Of a stretch of 64,000 bases of DNA, positions 46,901 to 57,200 are shown piece after piece (position 1 is the first letter of the stretch; each line of letters starts with the position of its first letter). This DNA comes from Neisseria canis (GTDB lineage: Bacteria; Pseudomonadota; Gammaproteobacteria; Burkholderiales; Neisseriaceae): contig NZ_LR134313.1 in assembly GCF_900636765.1 (NCBI RefSeq), positions 2,108,001 to 2,172,000 of the forward strand, in the 5' to 3' direction. Made by a program: the position numbers and the translations under genes. The notes under the pieces are model-generated. The model did no database searches. It saw only the letters and a list, made by a program, of their open reading frames with translations, and was not told the DNA's origin.

Positions 46901-49900
46901 GGCTATACCGGCTCGGTGATGACGCAGCATCAAAACACTGCCGGACTGACCGCTTATTACGAATACGACCGCTACGACGCAGACGGCAAAGTATTGCGCA
47001 GTTATACCGATGCCGGCGAAGAATGGCGCTTTACCTATGCTCCCGGCCATACCGAGATTACCGACGCCCTCGGCCGCACCGAACACCTGTATTTCGACCA
47101 CCACAACGAAGTGGTTAAAAAAGTGTTTGCCGACGGCAGCAGTATCCTGACCGAACGCGACGCTTTAGGCCGCCCGGTCAAAGTAACCGACGAGATGGGA
47201 CGGGAAACCCGCTACCGCTACAACGAACAGGGCTTACTCGCCATGATCGGCGGCGAAGGCGGCCAAAACCAACATATCCGCTATAACCGACAACTCCGGC
47301 CGGTCGAAATTACCCGCCCGCACGGCCATAAAACCCTGCTTGAGTACGACGCACAAGGTCGGTTGGTCAAACAGAGCGACGGCAAAGGCCACGCGACCGC
47401 TTACCGCTACAATAACTACGGTCAGCCGGTACAGATTACCGATGCCAAAAACAACGGCTACTTCTTCGACTACGACGACAACCACCGTCTGAGCAGCACC
47501 ACCGACTGTTCCGGCAAACAGACCCGTTACCAATATGACGGCAAAGGCCGCGTCACTACCATCACCGATGCCGCCGGCGGCACCACCGCCTACCGTTACG
47601 ACGCCGACGGCCGACTGGAACACACCACTTATCCCGACGGCAGCAGCGAGCATTACCACTATGACGAAGCGGGCCGTCTGAAAGCCCATACCGACGCCGC
47701 CGGCAACCGTACCGAATACGCCTACAACAGCGACAACCAACCTACCGAGCGCACCAACGCCCTGGGCGATACCTTCCGCTACCGCTACGATGCCGCCCGC
47801 CGTCTGACCGAACTCATCAACGAAAACGGCGACAGCTACCGTTTTGCTTACGACGAACGCGACCGTTTAACCGCCGAAACCGGCTTCGACGGCCGGGCCA
47901 CCGAATACACCTACAACCCCGCCGGCGAACTCGTACAGGAAAACCGCTACGGCCAAACCCACCGCTTCGGCAACCACCGCCGCGAACTGCTGCAAACCAC
48001 CGTCTACCACCGCGACCGCCTCGGCCGCATTACCCAAAAAGACAGCCATTGTGCCGGCAGCAGCCAAAGCCGGAGCAGCCGTTACTACTACGACAAACTC
48101 AACCGGCTCACCCGCGCCTTCAACGACCACAGCGAGATCCGCCTCAGTTACGATACTGACGGCCTGCTGACAAAAGAACGGTTCCGCCCCCTCAGCGAAC
48201 CCATCCGCCTCGACATTCTGCAACCGCACAACAGCGAAGGCGAAAAAGTCACCGAATACCGTTACGACATCCTCGGCAACCGCACCCAAACCATCCTGCC
48301 GACGGGCGAAACCCTCAACTACCTCTACTACGGCAGCGGCCATCTGCACCACATCAACCTCGACGGCGACACCATTACCGATATCGAGCGCGACGACCTG
48401 CACCGTCCCGTATCCAGAAGCGCCGGCAAACTGCACACCCGCCTGATTTCAGACCCCTTAGGCCGTCTGAAAGAACAGCTGGTACAACTCGAAGCACCCG
48501 GCGGCAAAGCCACCGAGCCGAAAGGCCTGATCAAACGCCGTTACCATTACGATACCAACGGCAATCTGGTTCAAACCGAAGACCAACACCACGGCAATAA
48601 AGACTACGCCTACGACCCCTTGGGCAGGATTACCCGAGCCGGCGACGAACGCTTCGCCTTCGACCCCGCCCACAACATCAGCGGCGACGGTGTCAAAGTG
48701 GCCGGCAACCGCCTCACCGACTATAACGGCATCCACTATGTTTATGACCCGCTGGGTAACCTGAGCGAACGCCACAACCACGCCACGGGCGAAAGCCAGT
48801 ATTACCGCTACGATGCCGACAACCAGTTAACAGAAGCACGTATCGAACAAGAGGGAAGGCGGTCTGAACACTGGCACTACCGCTACGATGCCTTGGGCAG
48901 AAGGGTGAGCAAACAGAACGCCCGCAACCAAACGGAAACCCGTTTCCTATGGGAAGGCAGCCGCCTGTTACAGGAATACGGCGATAAAGCGACCTATACT
49001 TACGTTTATACCGAACAGGGAAGCTACGAACCGTTGGCACAAATCGTTCAGACGGCCAACCGGGACGGCAGCAAAGCCGACAGACGGATTCTGTACTACC
49101 ACAACGACCAAATCGGCATTCCGCGCGAGATGACGGATGGGGAAGGCAACATCGTTTGGCGTGGAGAATACGACGGTTGGGGTAAACTGGATAATGTAGA
49201 GAGTGCAAATCTGAAAGAAGACGTACATCAGCCGTTCAGGTTACAGAACCAGTATGCGGATAAAGAGACGGGGCTGCATTACAACTTCTTCCGTTATTAT
49301 GATCCGCACTGCGGGCGGTTTACGCAGCAGGATCCGATTGGGTTGTGGGGTGGGGAAAATTTATATTTCTATGCCTTTAACAATTTCACTTGGTCCGATC
49401 CTATAGGACTTGAGCCTATGGAGATTGGAAAGCATATACCTAAAACTATACCTAAATCTTCTGGCAAAGGAGGGCCAAGTTTTATTACCAATCTAATGAT
49501 TCCCGGGAAAGGCAATTCAGCAGCAACTCATCAAGCGGATCCAAATTTAAGGGCAAAACCGGATACTCCTCGAAGTGATAACGGTGAATGGGGAAGCGGC
49601 TGCGGTGATAAATATACTGATCACACTGTACCGGACGTAGCCATGATCAATGGTCATCAAGTTAATCTGCTAGGGGCTTGTCAGCGTCATGACGATTGTT
49701 ATGGTGAAGCGCGCACAAAAGGAGCAAATAGATTAAGATGTGATGCAAAATTAAAACGTGAAATTTATCAGGAATGCAGAAAACAAAAAGGAATTAGTGC
49801 AAGAGACTGTAACGCCTTGGCACAACGCACCTATTTAGGTGTCCGATTCGGTGGCAGCCAAGCATGGCGTGAAGCCGGTGGTAAAAATCCTTGGTCAACA

Positions 49901-49906
49901 GAATGA
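43904..49906 (+). CDS. VgrG-Rhs fusion with phospholipase A2-like toxin tip
   Basis: 2000-residue polymorphic toxin. Residues 1-440 are VgrG-like (type VI spike; DFSRFSPELSVSRFDATE at the start, QGNPDRPYISGVMHDS near 443). A DUF2345-like beta-helix runs to about 740 with a coiled segment near 570-600. A DUF6531-type entry follows (GKPVNPVSGIKVLPDETDFAF, about 770), then many YD/RHS repeats (about 880-1810), ending in YYDPHCGRFTQQDPIG. The 190-residue tip carries CQRHDDC (Cys1926, His1929, Asp1930, Cys1932), the active-site signature of secreted phospholipase A2, with further Cys. Such a toxin would hydrolyse membrane phospholipids in a rival's periplasm. I start at ATG 43904; a TTG at 43886 is possible. 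The tip's composition is more AT-rich than the core. Confidence 0.9.
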   Translation: MRTQAYHLDFSRFSPELSVSRFDATETVNRPYRIEVWFSSPDADLPLSSYINQQLRFSVLPEAGTLANLNPMYAPEPLKLWNGIVTSCEKLSVSNDETLYRLIMAPRLAALAHHRASRLFQNQSVPDIIAAVLKHRGFSGVDFRFNQSRSYGVREYVTQYQESDLDFICRLCEEEGIWFVFEQSGQHRDVVVFGDAPAHYLRDKVPPYPFRPHAGLESASEEAVFDLRVKHNPIVQSVRVGDYNYRDADTDLAHREFNRADDASVLLGSDSFWGLHQKSPDEAALQTGLLQQLNLCRRIEADGSGNVTALCPGKVFQTSPAFHEAPDGWLVLSVSHRGSRDQAYSHHFTAIPAQTVFRPQRGTPRPSISGTLPARITSPGNYTYAYIDEMGRYRVKLPFDLDEWSPGGESRPIRLAKPYAGPDYGQHFPLHEGTEVMLSFVQGNPDRPYISGVMHDSSHPDHVPADWNTRNVIRTWANNKLRMEDKQGQEHIKLATEYGKTQLNLGHIVDSQRQKRGDNGEGFELRTDSWGALRAGKGLFISADAQNQAAGQVLDMSETVKRLEEALSLAKQLDDAAKNAKNDATESQAQKNQLQSSLKDLQHAGIIHSAPGGIATSTPQSQLHTAGSHIHWVSGGDSNISAGKNFTAHAREGLNLFAQSKGAKLQANQGAVTIQAQNDRMQVNALKDLELSSSSTKVTVAGKQEVMITGGGGSYIQLKDGEIVLGSPKIVRVKAPAMPVGGGDSFNFNGFPLTDKICIPCKIAELTGKPVNPVSGIKVLPDETDFAFDGLVPFVWSRSYFSDVAESGWLGQGWITALSAKLERIGGRFSYTDTQGRNFNLPELSESDGQMLFEAEQIVFERIGNGSYQISSLDGSSKLHFAPLHLNGHDRSGSGNGVYPLIRVSDRFGNGYRIVYDDHGLPAYVTDSLQRTIRFHFTDLRPNEADTKHSPVYRLTHIALQQGTQPDDAADEMLVVYRYDDNGNLSEVYDGRGRLRRRFGYTGSVMTQHQNTAGLTAYYEYDRYDADGKVLRSYTDAGEEWRFTYAPGHTEITDALGRTEHLYFDHHNEVVKKVFADGSSILTERDALGRPVKVTDEMGRETRYRYNEQGLLAMIGGEGGQNQHIRYNRQLRPVEITRPHGHKTLLEYDAQGRLVKQSDGKGHATAYRYNNYGQPVQITDAKNNGYFFDYDDNHRLSSTTDCSGKQTRYQYDGKGRVTTITDAAGGTTAYRYDADGRLEHTTYPDGSSEHYHYDEAGRLKAHTDAAGNRTEYAYNSDNQPTERTNALGDTFRYRYDAARRLTELINENGDSYRFAYDERDRLTAETGFDGRATEYTYNPAGELVQENRYGQTHRFGNHRRELLQTTVYHRDRLGRITQKDSHCAGSSQSRSSRYYYDKLNRLTRAFNDHSEIRLSYDTDGLLTKERFRPLSEPIRLDILQPHNSEGEKVTEYRYDILGNRTQTILPTGETLNYLYYGSGHLHHINLDGDTITDIERDDLHRPVSRSAGKLHTRLISDPLGRLKEQLVQLEAPGGKATEPKGLIKRRYHYDTNGNLVQTEDQHHGNKDYAYDPLGRITRAGDERFAFDPAHNISGDGVKVAGNRLTDYNGIHYVYDPLGNLSERHNHATGESQYYRYDADNQLTEARIEQEGRRSEHWHYRYDALGRRVSKQNARNQTETRFLWEGSRLLQEYGDKATYTYVYTEQGSYEPLAQIVQTANRDGSKADRRILYYHNDQIGIPREMTDGEGNIVWRGEYDGWGKLDNVESANLKEDVHQPFRLQNQYADKETGLHYNFFRYYDPHCGRFTQQDPIGLWGGENLYFYAFNNFTWSDPIGLEPMEIGKHIPKTIPKSSGKGGPSFITNLMIPGKGNSAATHQADPNLRAKPDTPRSDNGEWGSGCGDKYTDHTVPDVAMINGHQVNLLGACQRHDDCYGEARTKGANRLRCDAKLKREIYQECRKQKGISARDCNALAQRTYLGVRFGGSQAWREAGGKNPWSTE

Positions 49907-49923
49907 TTAATTAGGAGCAAGCA

Positions 49924-51042
49924 ATGAAATATTTCACGATAGTCTTATTTTGCTGCGCATCATTAACAGCTTGTTGGTCTTCTGACGAACGAAATATCAG
50001 AGAAAAAGACATCGGAATCAATACCAATGCCTTTTTTGACTTAAAAACGGTTGATGCCGATGAAAAGTTTAAGGCAGCAATGATTTACGATCCGATACAT
50101 CATTTACCGCATACGTTGTTGGTTATGGGAGAAAAAACTGATAAAAATAAAAAAATAGAATTAGTAAAAACTTTTTTTCGCCTGGATCCGCAAGGTCGTG
50201 TTTTTATCAAAAATGAACCGTGCGGTTTACTATGCCAGTCGGTGTTTAGGTCTACCGGATTTGATACAAACGGCCAGTTTAAAGCTTTTAGCGTTAATGA
50301 GATTATTGATGGCGAGGGGAAAATCTTATTGAAAGCGCACGGCAGTATAGTGCCTGTAAAAAACAGCAAAAATCAGGTTATCGGTATTTTAAATTTTGGC
50401 ACGCCACCAAATAGCCCTCCAAACGCTGTATATACCGTTTCATATCAAGACCTGGCGGGGAGAACCATTAAAAAATTAGCCCGGTGTGGAAATGATGATA
50501 ACTACGGCTTACAGTACGGTACTTATCATAATGAACGAGGGCAGTTGGTTTTTTTCTTAGTTAATTTTTCTGCCCAATTGTTATGTACGGAAACGCTGGC
50601 GGGAGAAACCAAACAATTTCATTGGCCTTTTAGAGGAATTGACATTACAGACGCATTCAAAAATAATTTTTTAGTTTTTCAGCCCGAAGAAACCAAGGAA
50701 AATACCGTTGAAGCTGTTTTAATTGACCGCAACACGCTCGCTCCCAGAAAACTATTTACATATTCCAAGCCTGATATATTTTGGTTGGGCAGTGATCTTA
50801 ACAAATTTTCCAATTCGACGGCATTCGAGGGTTGCGACAAACAAAATTATTTAGCTGTCAACCTACAGGGCGTTGTTGCACGTTACCCTTTTTCACGGGT
50901 ACTTATTTTTAAAGAGAACGGTGAAATCGTTTTTGATATGAAGAGCAATCGGGTAATAGGAATATATACTTTTCAATCATCTCATTCCATTGTTTTAGTT
51001 GGCCACGACGGCATTAGAATTTTAAAAGACAAACGGTGTTAA
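49924..51042 (+). CDS. Putative immunity lipoprotein for the PLA2-like Rhs toxin
   Basis: 372-residue lipoprotein: signal peptide MKYFTIVLFCCASLTAC with lipobox LTAC. The mature part is rich in beta strands and may be propeller-like (repeated segments such as HLPHTLLVMGE, GQLVFFLVNFSAQL and SIVLVGHDGIRIL), with several Cys. No family was recognised. It starts 17 bases after the Rhs stop, with AGGAGCAAGCA as ribosome-binding site. Position and periplasmic anchoring fit an immunity protein for a periplasm-acting phospholipase. Immunity is inferred from position only. Confidence 0.72.
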   Translation: MKYFTIVLFCCASLTACWSSDERNIREKDIGINTNAFFDLKTVDADEKFKAAMIYDPIHHLPHTLLVMGEKTDKNKKIELVKTFFRLDPQGRVFIKNEPCGLLCQSVFRSTGFDTNGQFKAFSVNEIIDGEGKILLKAHGSIVPVKNSKNQVIGILNFGTPPNSPPNAVYTVSYQDLAGRTIKKLARCGNDDNYGLQYGTYHNERGQLVFFLVNFSAQLLCTETLAGETKQFHWPFRGIDITDAFKNNFLVFQPEETKENTVEAVLIDRNTLAPRKLFTYSKPDIFWLGSDLNKFSNSTAFEGCDKQNYLAVNLQGVVARYPFSRVLIFKENGEIVFDMKSNRVIGIYTFQSSHSIVLVGHDGIRILKDKRC

Positions 51043-51067
51043 CTTACTGCTTTCAGACAGGCCCTGC

Positions 51068-51202
51068 CTGTCTGAAACCTTTTATTTCCTTCAACTTCCC
51101 ACCCCCTCCGCCTTTTCAAACCGGCATCCGCACACTTGGCAAAACCGCCCCTTTAGGCTAACCTTCCGTCATCTCTTTACCTCCTTGGTTACCGGAATCC
51201 CC
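51068..51202 (+). repeat. Duplicated leader of VgrG-Rhs genes, copy 2
   Basis: Near-identical copy of 43769-43903, differing at a few bases, directly before the second VgrG-Rhs gene. Confidence 0.75.
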
Positions 51203-54200
51203 ATGCGCACCCAAGCCTACCATCTCGACTTCTCCCGATTCTCGCCCGAGCTCTCCGTTTCACGATTCGACGCTACCGAAACCGTCAACCGGCCATACCG
51301 GATCGAAGTCTGGTTCTCTTCTCCCGATGCCGATTTACCCCTCTCTTCCTATATCAACCAACAGCTGCGATTCTCCGTCCTCCCCGAAGCCGGAACCCTC
51401 GCCAATCTCAACCCGATGTATGCGCCCGAACCGCTCAAACTCTGGAACGGTATCGTCACTTCCTGCGAGAAACTGTCCGTATCCAACGATGAAACGCTCT
51501 ACCGGCTGATCATGGCGCCGCGACTGGCCGCACTCGCCCACCACCGCGCTTCACGACTGTTTCAAAACCAGTCCGTACCCGACATCATTGCCGCGGTTTT
51601 GAAACACCGCGGTTTCTCCGGCGTCGATTTCCGCTTCAACCAAAGCCGTTCTTACGGGGTACGCGAGTATGTCACCCAATACCAGGAAAGCGATCTCGAC
51701 TTTATCTGCCGCTTATGCGAGGAGGAAGGCATTTGGTTTGTCTTCGAGCAATCCGGGCAGCACAGGGATGTGGTGGTGTTCGGCGATGCCCCCGCCCATT
51801 ATCTAAGGGATAAGGTGCCGCCCTACCCCTTCCGCCCTCATGCCGGATTGGAGAGCGCCAGCGAGGAGGCGGTATTCGATTTGCGGGTCAAACACAATCC
51901 GATTGTGCAATCCGTACGCGTCGGCGACTACAATTACCGTGATGCCGATACCGATTTGGCCCACCAGGAGTTCAACCGGGCCGACGATGCTTCGGTTTTG
52001 CTCGGCTCCGACTCCTTTTGGGGGCTGCATCAAAAGTCGCCTGACGAGGCCGCCCTTCAGACAGGCCTGTTGCAGCAGCTCAATCTGTGCCGTCGGATCG
52101 AGGCGGACGGCAGCGGCAATGTGACCGCGCTATGCCCCGGTAAGGTGTTTCAAACTTCTCCCGCCTTTCATGAGGCGCCCGACGGCTGGCTGGTGCTGTC
52201 CGTCTCTCACCGCGGCAGCCGCGACCAAGCATACAGCCATACTTTCACCTCCATTCCCGCCGACAGCATCTTCCGCCCCGAACGCATCACCCCGTTGCCC
52301 AAGATTCAAGGCAGCTTACCGGCACGGGTTACCAGCCCCGGCAACTACACTTATGCCTATATCGACGAGATGGGGCGCTACCGAGTAAAGCTGCCGTTCG
52401 ACCTCGACGAATGGAGCCCGGGCGGAGAAAGCCGTCCCATCCGCTTAGCCAAACCCTATGCCGGCCCCGACTACGGCCAACACTTTCCGCTGCACGAAGG
52501 TACCGAAGTGATGCTGTCGTTCGTGCAGGGTAATCCCGACCGACCCTACATCAGCGGGGTGATGCACGACAGTTCCCACCCCGACCATGTTCCCGCCGAT
52601 TGGAACACCCGCAACGTCATCCGCACCTGGGCGAACAACAAACTGCGGATGGAAGACAAACAGGGTCAGGAGCACATCAAACTGGCGACCGAATACGGTA
52701 AAACCCAGCTCAACCTCGGCCATATCGTCGACAGCCAACGCCAAAAACGCGGCGACAACGGCGAAGGCTTCGAGCTGCGTACCGACAGCTGGGGTGCGGT
52801 TAGGGCGGGCAAAGGGTTGTTCATCAGCACCGACGCCCAAAATCAGGCTTCGGGGCAGGTGTTGGATATGTCGGAAACCGTCAAGCGTTTGGAAGAGGCA
52901 TTATCGCTGGCCAAACAGTTGGACGATGCGGCTAAAAATGCCAAGAACGATGCTACTGAAAGTCAGGCACAGAAGAACCAGCTGCAAAGCAGTTTGAAAG
53001 ATCTGCAACATGCGGGCATCATCCATTCCGCACCGGGCGGCATCGCCACCTCCACCCCGCAGAGCCAGCTGCACACTGCCGGCAGCCATATCCATTGGGT
53101 CAGCGGCGGCGACGGCAATATCAGTGCCGGTAAAAACTTTACTGCTCACGCCCGGGAAGGGCTCAACCTGTTCGCCCAAAGCAAAGGCGCCAAACTCCAG
53201 GCCAATCAGGGCGCGGTGACGATACAGGCGCAAAACGACCGTATGCAGGTCAATGCCTTAAAAGATTTGGAACTCTCTTCCAGCAGCACCAAAGTGACGG
53301 TGGCGGGCAAGCAGGAAGTGATGATTACCGGCGGCGGGGGCAGCTATATCCAGCTGAAAGACGGCGAAATCGTACTCGGTTCGCCCAAAATCGTGCGGGT
53401 TAAAGCACCGGCAATGCCGGTGGGCGGCGGCGACAGTTTCAATTTCAACGGTTTCCCGCTGACCGATAAAATCTGTATTCCCTGTAAGATTGCCGAACTT
53501 ACCGGCAAACCGGTCAATCCCGTTTCCGGTATCAAAGTGTTGCCCGATGAAACCGATTTCGCCTTTGACGGACTGGTACCTTTCGTTTGGAGCCGCAGTT
53601 ACTTCTCCGATGTGGCCGAGTCCGGCTGGTTGGGGCAAGGATGGATTACCGCACTCAGCGCCAAACTCGAACGCATCGGCGGCCGCTTCAGCTATACCGA
53701 TACCCAGGGGCGCAACTTCAATCTGCCCGAACTGTCCGAAAGCGACGGACAAATGCTGTTTGAAGCCGAGCAGATCGTCTTCGAACGCATCGGCAACGGC
53801 AGCTATCAAATCAGCAGTCTCGACGGCAGCAGCAAACTGCACTTTGCGCCGCTGCATTTGAACGGCCATGACCGCAGCGGCAGCGGTAACGGTGTTTACC
53901 CCCTGATTCGTGTCAGCGACCGCTTCGGTAACGGTTACCGCATTGTGTATGACGACCATGGCTTACCCGCCTATGTGACCGACAGTCTTCAGCGCACCAT
54001 CCGCTTCCACTTTACCGATCTCCGGCCTGCGGATACGGAACATAGCCCCGTTTACCGTCTGACCCATGTCGCTCTGCAACAAGGTACGCAGCCGGATGAT
54101 GCGGCAGACGAGATGTTGGTTGTTTACCGCTATGACGACAACGGCAACCTGAGCGAAGTCTATGACGGCCGTGGCCGTCTCCGCCGCCGTTTCGGCTATA

Positions 54201-57200
54201 CCGGCTCGGTGATGACGCAGCATCAAAACACTGCCGGACTGACCGCCTATTACGAATACGACCGTTACGATTCAGACGGCAAAGTGTTGCGCAGTTATAC
54301 CGATGCCGGCGAAGAATGGCGCTTTATCTACGCACCCGGCCATACCGAGATTACCGACGCCCTCGGCCGCACCGAACACCTGTATTTCGACCACCACAAC
54401 GAAGTGGTTAAAAAAGTGTTTGCCGACGGCAGCAGTATCCTGACCGAACGCGACGCTTTAGGCCGCCCGGTCAAAGTAACCGACGAGATGGGACGGGAAA
54501 CCCGCTACCGCTATAACGAACAGGGCTTACTGGCCATGATCGGCGGCGAAGGCGGCCAAAACCAACATATCCGCTATAACCGACAACTCCGGCCGGTCGA
54601 AATTACCCGCCCGCACGGCCATAAAACCCTGCTTGAGTACGACGCGCAAGGTCGGTTGGTCAAACAGAGCGACGGCAAAGGCCACGCGACCGCTTACCGC
54701 TACAATAACTACGGCCAGCCGGTACAGATTACCGATGCCAAAAACAACGGCTACTTCTTCGACTACGACGACAACCACCGTCTGAGCAGCACCACCGACT
54801 GCTCCGGCAAACAGACCCGTTACCAATATGACGGCAAAGGCCGCGTCACTACCATCACCGATGCCGCCGGCGGCACCACCGCCTACCGTTACGACGCCGA
54901 CGGCCGACTGGAACACACCACTTATCCCGACGGCAGCAGCGAGCATTACCACTATGACGAAGCGGGCCGTCTGAAAGCCCATACCGACGCCGCCGGCAAC
55001 CGTACCGAATACGCCTACAACAGCGACAACCAACCTACCGAGCACACCAACGCCCTGGGCGATACCTTCCGCTACCGCTACGATGCCGCCCGCCGTCTGA
55101 CCGAACTCATCAACGAAAACGGCGACAGCTACCGTTTCGCCTACGACGAACGCGACCGTTTAACCGCCGAAACCGGTTTCGACGGCCGGGCCACCGAATA
55201 CACCTACAACCCCGCCGGCGAACTCGTACAGGAAAACCGCTACGGCCAAACCCACCGCTTCGGCAACCACCGCCGCGAACTGCTGCAAACCACCGTCTAC
55301 CACCGCGACCGCCTCGGCCGCATTACCCAAAAAGACAGCCATTGTGCCGGCAGCAGCCAAAGCCGGAGCAGCCGTTACTACTACGACAAACTCAACCGGC
55401 TCACCCGCGCCTTCAACGACCACAGCGAGATCCGCCTCAGTTACGATACTGACGGCCTGCTGACAAAAGAACGGTTCCGCCCCCTCAGCGAACCCATCCG
55501 CCTCGACATTCTGCAACCGCACAACAGCGAAGGCGAAAAAGTCACCGAATACCGTTACGACATCCTCGGCAACCGCACCCAAACCATCCTGCCGACGGGC
55601 GAAACCCTCAACTACCTCTACTACGGCAGCGGCCATCTGCACCACATCAACCTCGACGGCGACACCATTACCGATATCGAGCGCGACGACCTGCACCGTC
55701 CCGTATCCAGAAGCGCCGGCAAACTGCACACCCGCCTGATTTCAGACCCCTTAGGCCGTCTGAAAGAACAGCTGGTACAACTCGAAGCACCCGGCGGCAA
55801 AGCCACCGAGCCGAAAGGCCTGATCAAACGCCGTTACCATTACGATACCAACGGCAATCTGGTTCAAACCGAAGACCGACACCACGGCAATAAAGACTAC
55901 GCCTACGACCCGCTGGGCAGGATTACCCGAGCCGGCGACGAACGCTTCGCCTTCGACCCCGCCCACAACATCAGCGGCGACGGTGTCAAAGTGGCCGGCA
56001 ACCGCCTCACCGACTATAACGGCATCCACTATGTTTATGACCCGCTGGGCAATCTGAGCGAACGCCACAACGACGCCACGGGCGAAAGCCAGTATTACCG
56101 TTACGATGCCGACAACCAACTGACCGAAGCGCGTATCGAACAGACAGGCAGGCCGTCTGAACACTGGCACTACCGCTACGATGCCTTGGGCAGAAGGGTC
56201 AGCAAACAGAACGCCCGCAACCAAACGGAAACCCGTTTCCTATGGGAAGGCAGCCGCCTGTTGCAGGAATACAGCGATAAAGCGACCTATACTTACGTTT
56301 ATACCGAACAGGGAAGCTACGAACCGTTGGCACAAATCGTTCAGACGGCCAACCGGGACGGCAGCAAAGCCGACAGACAGATTCTGTACTACCACAACGA
56401 CCAAATCGGCATTCCGCGCGAGATGACGGATGCGGAAGGCAACATTGTTTGGCGCGGAGAATACGGCGGTTGGGGTAAACTGAATAATGCGGAGAATGCG
56501 AACCTGAAAGAAGACGTGCATCAGCCGTTCAGGTTGCAAAACCAGTATGCGGATAAAGAGACGGGGCTGCATTACAACTTCTTCCGTTATTACGATCCGC
56601 ACTGCGGGCGGTTTACGCAGCAGGATCCGATTAAATTAGCTGGGGGAGAGAGTTTGTATGCTTATGCACCCAATGTTCAAAAATGGATGGATTTTTCAGG
56701 ATTACAACCTTTCGACCTTCAAGCTTTCGGTATTTCTGACAGGGCAGCCTCAAACATGTACAACCAAGGAATGAATGAGCTTGCGAAAAAGCTAAACGCT
56801 CAAGCACAAACATATTCTGAATATACAACTGGTTTGGATGTATCAGGAGATGTAACTGCCTTTGGAAAATTGAGCGGATCTGGTGGTTATTTGCAGTCAC
56901 AGAACACTAAAGGACAAACTAATAAGTGTGCATATGTAACAATATGTGCTGGCGCTGGTGCAGCGGGTGGGGCAAAAGCAGCATTTCAAGGAGTTTATTC
57001 AACCCAGTCAACCTCAAGCGGTGTATCTTTCCCTACTTGTACAGATGCGACAGGAACCATTTTAGGTGGCTGGACTGGATCTGGTTGTGTAGACCCCAAC
57101 ACAGGAAGTTTTACAGGAACAACAGGGCCTGCGCTTGGAGCACAAGTGGGTGCAACAGTTAAACAGTGCGTTCAAGCGACGGTATGTGCACCATTCCGAT

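Noticed and set aside
46664..48781. Several long minus-strand open frames rich in Val and Ala inside the Rhs genes
   Set aside because: They recur at the same place in every Rhs copy, antisense to YD repeats, with low-complexity composition and no ribosome-binding sites.
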